The notes under the pieces were generated by a model. That model worked only from the letters and a program-made list of their open reading frames with translations. It had not been told where the DNA came from and made no database searches. The translations under genes and the position numbers were made by a program. Shown piece after piece: positions 16,626 to 19,157 of a stretch of DNA of 19,157 bases (the first letter of the stretch is position 1; every line of letters begins with the position of its first letter). The stretch lies in contig CAILKC010000014.1 in NCBI GenBank assembly GCA_903834675.1, forward strand, positions 1 through 19,157, read 5' to 3'. The DNA comes from an uncultured Victivallales bacterium. GTDB lineage: Bacteria; Verrucomicrobiota; Lentisphaeria; Oligosphaerales; JAFGRS01.

Positions 16626-17858
16626 ATGGTCGGCAAACCCCCTGAAAAACGTCCGTCGGGCCGACTCTGGCGCGCAGCCGGGCCGGTGGTCATCCTGCTG
16701 GCCGCCCTGGCTATCGTCGCGGTCATGTTGCAGGTCCTCGGTCCGGCCTATCTGCTGGTGTTCGCCATGAACGTCAGCATGGTCACCCTCGTCCTGACCC
16801 TGATCATCTACCGGCGTTACCACGACTGGCGGGTTCTGCCCCTGGCCCTGCTGTTCTTCTGGAACACCTTCCAACAGACGCTGTGCTCGGCCACCGACAT
16901 CCTGGGCTTACGCGCTCCTGCCTGGGTGACCTGGCTGGCCGACGCGCCGCTGGTGGTGCCGACCCTCCTGGGCTTCGCCGCCGTCGTTTATCTGTGGCGG
17001 GTCTTCCAGGTACAGGCCGACCTGCAGCAGCGTGAACAGGCCCTGGCCGAACGCCTACGCCAGGCGCAGCACTTGGAAAGTCTTGGGGCCATGGCCGGCG
17101 GGGTGGCGCATGACTTCAACAACATTCTCACCACCATCGTCGGCAATACGGCCTTGATCCTGCTCGATGCCCCGAAGGGCTCCGAGATGGCCGCCGCGGC
17201 ACGTAGCATCCAGCAGGCCGCGGACCGGGCCACCGCCGTCAGCCGACAGATGCTCGACTACTCCGGCTGCGGCAAGTTTCGGCCGGAACGTCTGGACTTG
17301 GCCCGACTCGCCGAAAGCCTGCAACCGCGGCTGCGGGCCAGCCTGCCAGACCGGGTGCGACTGCTCGTCGAGGCCGCTCCGGAACCGGCGCCGGAGGTGG
17401 TGGCGGACTGCTCTCAGATCCAACAGGTCCTCGTCAATCTGGTGGCCAATGCCGCCGAGGCCACCCCTGGCGCTGGCACGGTGACCCTCCGCACCTCCGC
17501 CGTCAGCGCCGACGAAGCCTTGTTGGCCACCGGCGTCAACACCACGGCGCTGGCGCCAGGCCTGTATGCCGTACTCGAGGTCGAGGACACGGGCGCCGGC
17601 ATGGACGAGAACACTCGCCAGCGCCTGTTCGAGCCGTTCTTCAGCACCCGCGCCGTGGGCCGGGGCATGGGCCTCGCGGCCGTGTTGGGCATCGTGCGTG
17701 GACACCATGGAACCATCCGGGTGCAGACGGCGCCCGGCAAAGGGACCCGCCTGCAGGTACTGCTGCCGGCAGCCCGCGACGGCGAGGCCCCCGCGGTCAC
17801 GACGGCAAGCCCCCGCCAGTATGAGCTTCGTCCACCTCAGCCAGGAGCCGAGACATGA
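16626..17858 (+). CDS. Membrane sensor histidine kinase (NtrB-like core, no receiver domain)
   Basis: This 410-residue two-component sensor has an N-terminal membrane part with hydrophobic segments at about 18-37, 43-63, 69-90 and 104-125 and little extracellular sequence, so the signal may be sensed within the membrane. A coiled coil (127-152) leads to the H-box ESLGAMAGGVAHDFNNILTT, with phospho-acceptor H162. The ATPase domain shows the N-box QQVLVNLVANAAEA (N275), the G1 box VEDTGAGMD, the F-box LFEPFFSTR, and the G2 box GRGMGLAAVLGIVRGHHG. All catalytic boxes are intact. This is the class usually seen in hybrid kinases, but no receiver domain or regulator gene is in the window. The stop overlaps the URO-D start (ATGA). 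ATG at 16626 has only a weak GAAG upstream; a later start would remove the first membrane segment. Confidence 0.94.
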   Translation: MVGKPPEKRPSGRLWRAAGPVVILLAALAIVAVMLQVLGPAYLLVFAMNVSMVTLVLTLIIYRRYHDWRVLPLALLFFWNTFQQTLCSATDILGLRAPAWVTWLADAPLVVPTLLGFAAVVYLWRVFQVQADLQQREQALAERLRQAQHLESLGAMAGGVAHDFNNILTTIVGNTALILLDAPKGSEMAAAARSIQQAADRATAVSRQMLDYSGCGKFRPERLDLARLAESLQPRLRASLPDRVRLLVEAAPEPAPEVVADCSQIQQVLVNLVANAAEATPGAGTVTLRTSAVSADEALLATGVNTTALAPGLYAVLEVEDTGAGMDENTRQRLFEPFFSTRAVGRGMGLAAVLGIVRGHHGTIRVQTAPGKGTRLQVLLPAARDGEAPAVTTASPRQYELRPPQPGAET

Positions 17859-18901
17859 GCCGACAGATTGCCCGGGATGCGATCAACCTGCGCCCCACTC
17901 CCCGCCTTGCCCATACCGAGTACTCCGTGGGGCACTACCACTCGGGGATCATCGAGGCCACGATCGGCAAACGTACCGGCACCGCCGCCGACAGCCGCCG
18001 CTTCAATGACGCCTGGGATATCGACTTCCTCTTCGGCGTCCACGACGGCCCGGTGGGCTGGGGGCAGCGCGGTCGCGTCACCGATATGGGCCACGCGGAC
18101 TACGCCGAGGGCGGCACGGACCGGCGCGAGCCCCAATCCTCCCCCTTCGAGTCCGCTGCGCAGGTCCTTGAATTCGATGCGGTCAAGGAGTACGGCCTGC
18201 CCGATTTCGCGGGGCTGGTGAAGTGCTATGAAGACCACTTCCAGGCAACCCAGACCGCCAACCCGAATCAACTCTACACCGGCGGCTACTACAAGACCGT
18301 GATCTCCGGCGCCATCCAGGCTTTCGGCTGGGACATGCTGCTGACGGCCGCCGCCGACAAGGAACGCTTCGCCCACGTGCTGCGCTCCTTCGGCGCGCTT
18401 ACCCTGCATCACGTCAAAGCCTGGGCCGAAACCTCCATCGAGGTCTTCATCCAACACGACGACTTCGTCTGGACCGAAGGGCCCTTCATGGATCCCGCCT
18501 TCTACCGCCAGGTCATCATCCCGCTGTACAAGCAATGCTGGGATGTCCTGCACCGCGCCGGCAAGAAAGTGATCTTCTGCAGCGACGGCACCTTCACCGT
18601 GTTCATGGACGACCTGGCCAAAGCGGGCGCTGAAGGCTTCATCTTCGAGCCGACCAACGACTTCGCCTGGGTGGTACAGAACTTCGGGCGAACCCACTGC
18701 CTGGTGGGCAGCGCGGTGGACTGCCGCACCATGACCTTCAACGGCTGGGACGCCGTCAAGCGCGAGATGGATGCGACCCTGGCGCTGGCGCCGCAGTGCG
18801 CCGGGCTGATCTGGGCCGTGGGAAACCACATGCCGGCCAACATACCGACCGAGATCGGCATGTGCTACATCCAATACCTCAAGTCGCACTGGAGCCGCTG
18901 A
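17855..18901 (+). CDS. Uroporphyrinogen decarboxylase-like protein, coupled to the histidine kinase
   Basis: The 348-residue protein is a divergent URO-D-superfamily TIM barrel. Recognisable segments are FGWDMLLTAAADKERFAHVL (157-176), HDDFVWTEGPFMDPAFYRQV (201-220), LHRAGKKVIFCSDGTFTVFM (232-251) and GFIFEPTNDFAWVVQNFG (261-278). VGNHMPANIP near 322-331 sits where other members have 'iPgpDH'. The H-x-C zinc motif of corrinoid methyltransferases is not present (IFCSDG keeps only the cysteine), and the HemE N-terminal motif is absent. GGAG lies seven bases before the ATG, and the start overlaps the kinase stop by ATGA, so the two are translationally coupled. The function may be a methyltransfer or demethylation step, or ligand binding linked to signalling; unproven. 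It is a distant paralogue of the 312-1412 protein. An octamer array follows directly after the stop. Confidence 0.85.
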   Translation: MSRQIARDAINLRPTPRLAHTEYSVGHYHSGIIEATIGKRTGTAADSRRFNDAWDIDFLFGVHDGPVGWGQRGRVTDMGHADYAEGGTDRREPQSSPFESAAQVLEFDAVKEYGLPDFAGLVKCYEDHFQATQTANPNQLYTGGYYKTVISGAIQAFGWDMLLTAAADKERFAHVLRSFGALTLHHVKAWAETSIEVFIQHDDFVWTEGPFMDPAFYRQVIIPLYKQCWDVLHRAGKKVIFCSDGTFTVFMDDLAKAGAEGFIFEPTNDFAWVVQNFGRTHCLVGSAVDCRTMTFNGWDAVKREMDATLALAPQCAGLIWAVGNHMPANIPTEIGMCYIQYLKSHWSR

Positions 18902-18907
18902 AGAGGG

Positions 18908-19157
18908 AGCGTGATAGCGTGAGAGCGTGAGGGTGTAAGGGAGTAAGGGAGTGAGGGAGTAAGGGAGTAAGGGTGTAAGGGAGTAAGGGTGTAAGGGAGT
19001 AAGGGAGTAAGGGAGTAAGGGTGTAAGGGAGTAAGGGAGTAAGGGAGTGAGGGTGTGAGGGTGTAAGGGAGTAAGGGTGTAAGGGTGTAAGGGAGTAAGG
19101 GTGTAAGGGTGTAAGGGTGTAAGGGTGTAAGGGTGTAAGGGTGTAAGGGTGTAAGGG
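18908..19157. repeat. Octamer tandem array (GGTGTAAG / GGAGTAAG), runs off the window
   Basis: About 31 consecutive 8-bp units begin 7 bp after the URO-D stop, with no insertion or deletion up to the window edge. The first three read AGCGTGAT, AGCGTGAG, AGCGTGAG. From 18932 the units are GG(T/A)GT(A/G)AG, almost all varying only between T and A at position 3. The last seven are identical GGTGTAAG, so the array looks youngest at its right end. GGG runs recur every 8 bases on the plus strand, a spacing compatible with G-quadruplex formation. Total length is unknown because the window ends inside it. Confidence 0.95.

Noticed and set aside
17837..18889. A 350-codon minus-strand frame opposite the second URO-D gene.
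   Set aside because: The plus strand encodes a recognisable URO-D-like protein with a good start; the antisense translation has no family signature.
18908..19157. A telomere-like terminus of a linear replicon.
   Set aside because: The unit contains TAAGGG but also T/A-variable positions, the array directly follows an ordinary gene, and there is no hairpin end or sign that the molecule stops here.

Overview
The window is a GC-rich piece (roughly 65% G+C by eye) of a bacterial chromosome. The gene content is a prolyl-tRNA synthetase, a LemA/M48 protease pair, a secreted beta-helix carbohydrate-active protein, an FGE-sulfatase-type protein, an LTxxQ/PEBP fusion and two uroporphyrinogen-decarboxylase-like proteins. 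Together with abundant structured intergenic repeats, this resembles uncultured members of the PVC superphylum (Lentisphaerae, Verrucomicrobia, Planctomycetes) or Armatimonadetes-like lineages. No rRNA, tRNA or ribosomal protein gene is present, so this placement is an inference. Most genes have a clear AAGGAG- or GGAGG-type ribosome binding site, and those sites were used to correct several start codons.

Layout. 1-250: dispersed 205-bp structured repeat (copy 1) followed by six CTGAACC heptamers. 312-1412 (-): URO-D-family protein. 1643-3373 (+): proS. 3405-3921: a mosaic tandem array built on 18 copies of CCGCCGTA, between convergent genes. 4007-5971 (-): M48 membrane protease with a TerB-like tail. 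6091-6681 (-): lemA, the upstream partner of the protease gene. 6682-7162: repeat-rich intergenic DNA. 7163-9223 (-): large unrecognised protein, probably a TIM-barrel glycoside-hydrolase-like enzyme. 9414-9736 (-): two possible tiny ATGA-overlapping ORFs. 9823-12504 (-): secreted right-handed beta-helix protein, GH141-like. 12866-13203: a second copy of the 205-bp repeat, framed by perfect inverted repeats like a miniature mobile element. 13339-14112 (+): C-terminally truncated FGE-sulfatase protein, overlapping by ATGA a 706-residue secreted protein (14109-16229) with a duplicated LTxxQ region and a PEBP domain. 16230-16625: palindromic repeat DNA. 16626-17858 (+): membrane histidine kinase, overlapping by ATGA a second URO-D-like protein (17855-18901). 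18902-19157: an octamer tandem array of about 31 units that runs off the window.

How the genes may work together. LemA plus M48 protease is a recurrent pair linked to envelope quality control. The beta-helix protein and the putative TIM-barrel enzyme lie on the same strand and could form a polysaccharide-degradation cluster. The kinase/URO-D pair has no response regulator beside it; its coupling to a URO-D-like protein is the least familiar arrangement here. The most unusual DNA is non-coding: at least three families of dispersed or tandem structured repeats fill almost every intergenic gap, and one of them has been amplified into the 517-bp array downstream of proS.
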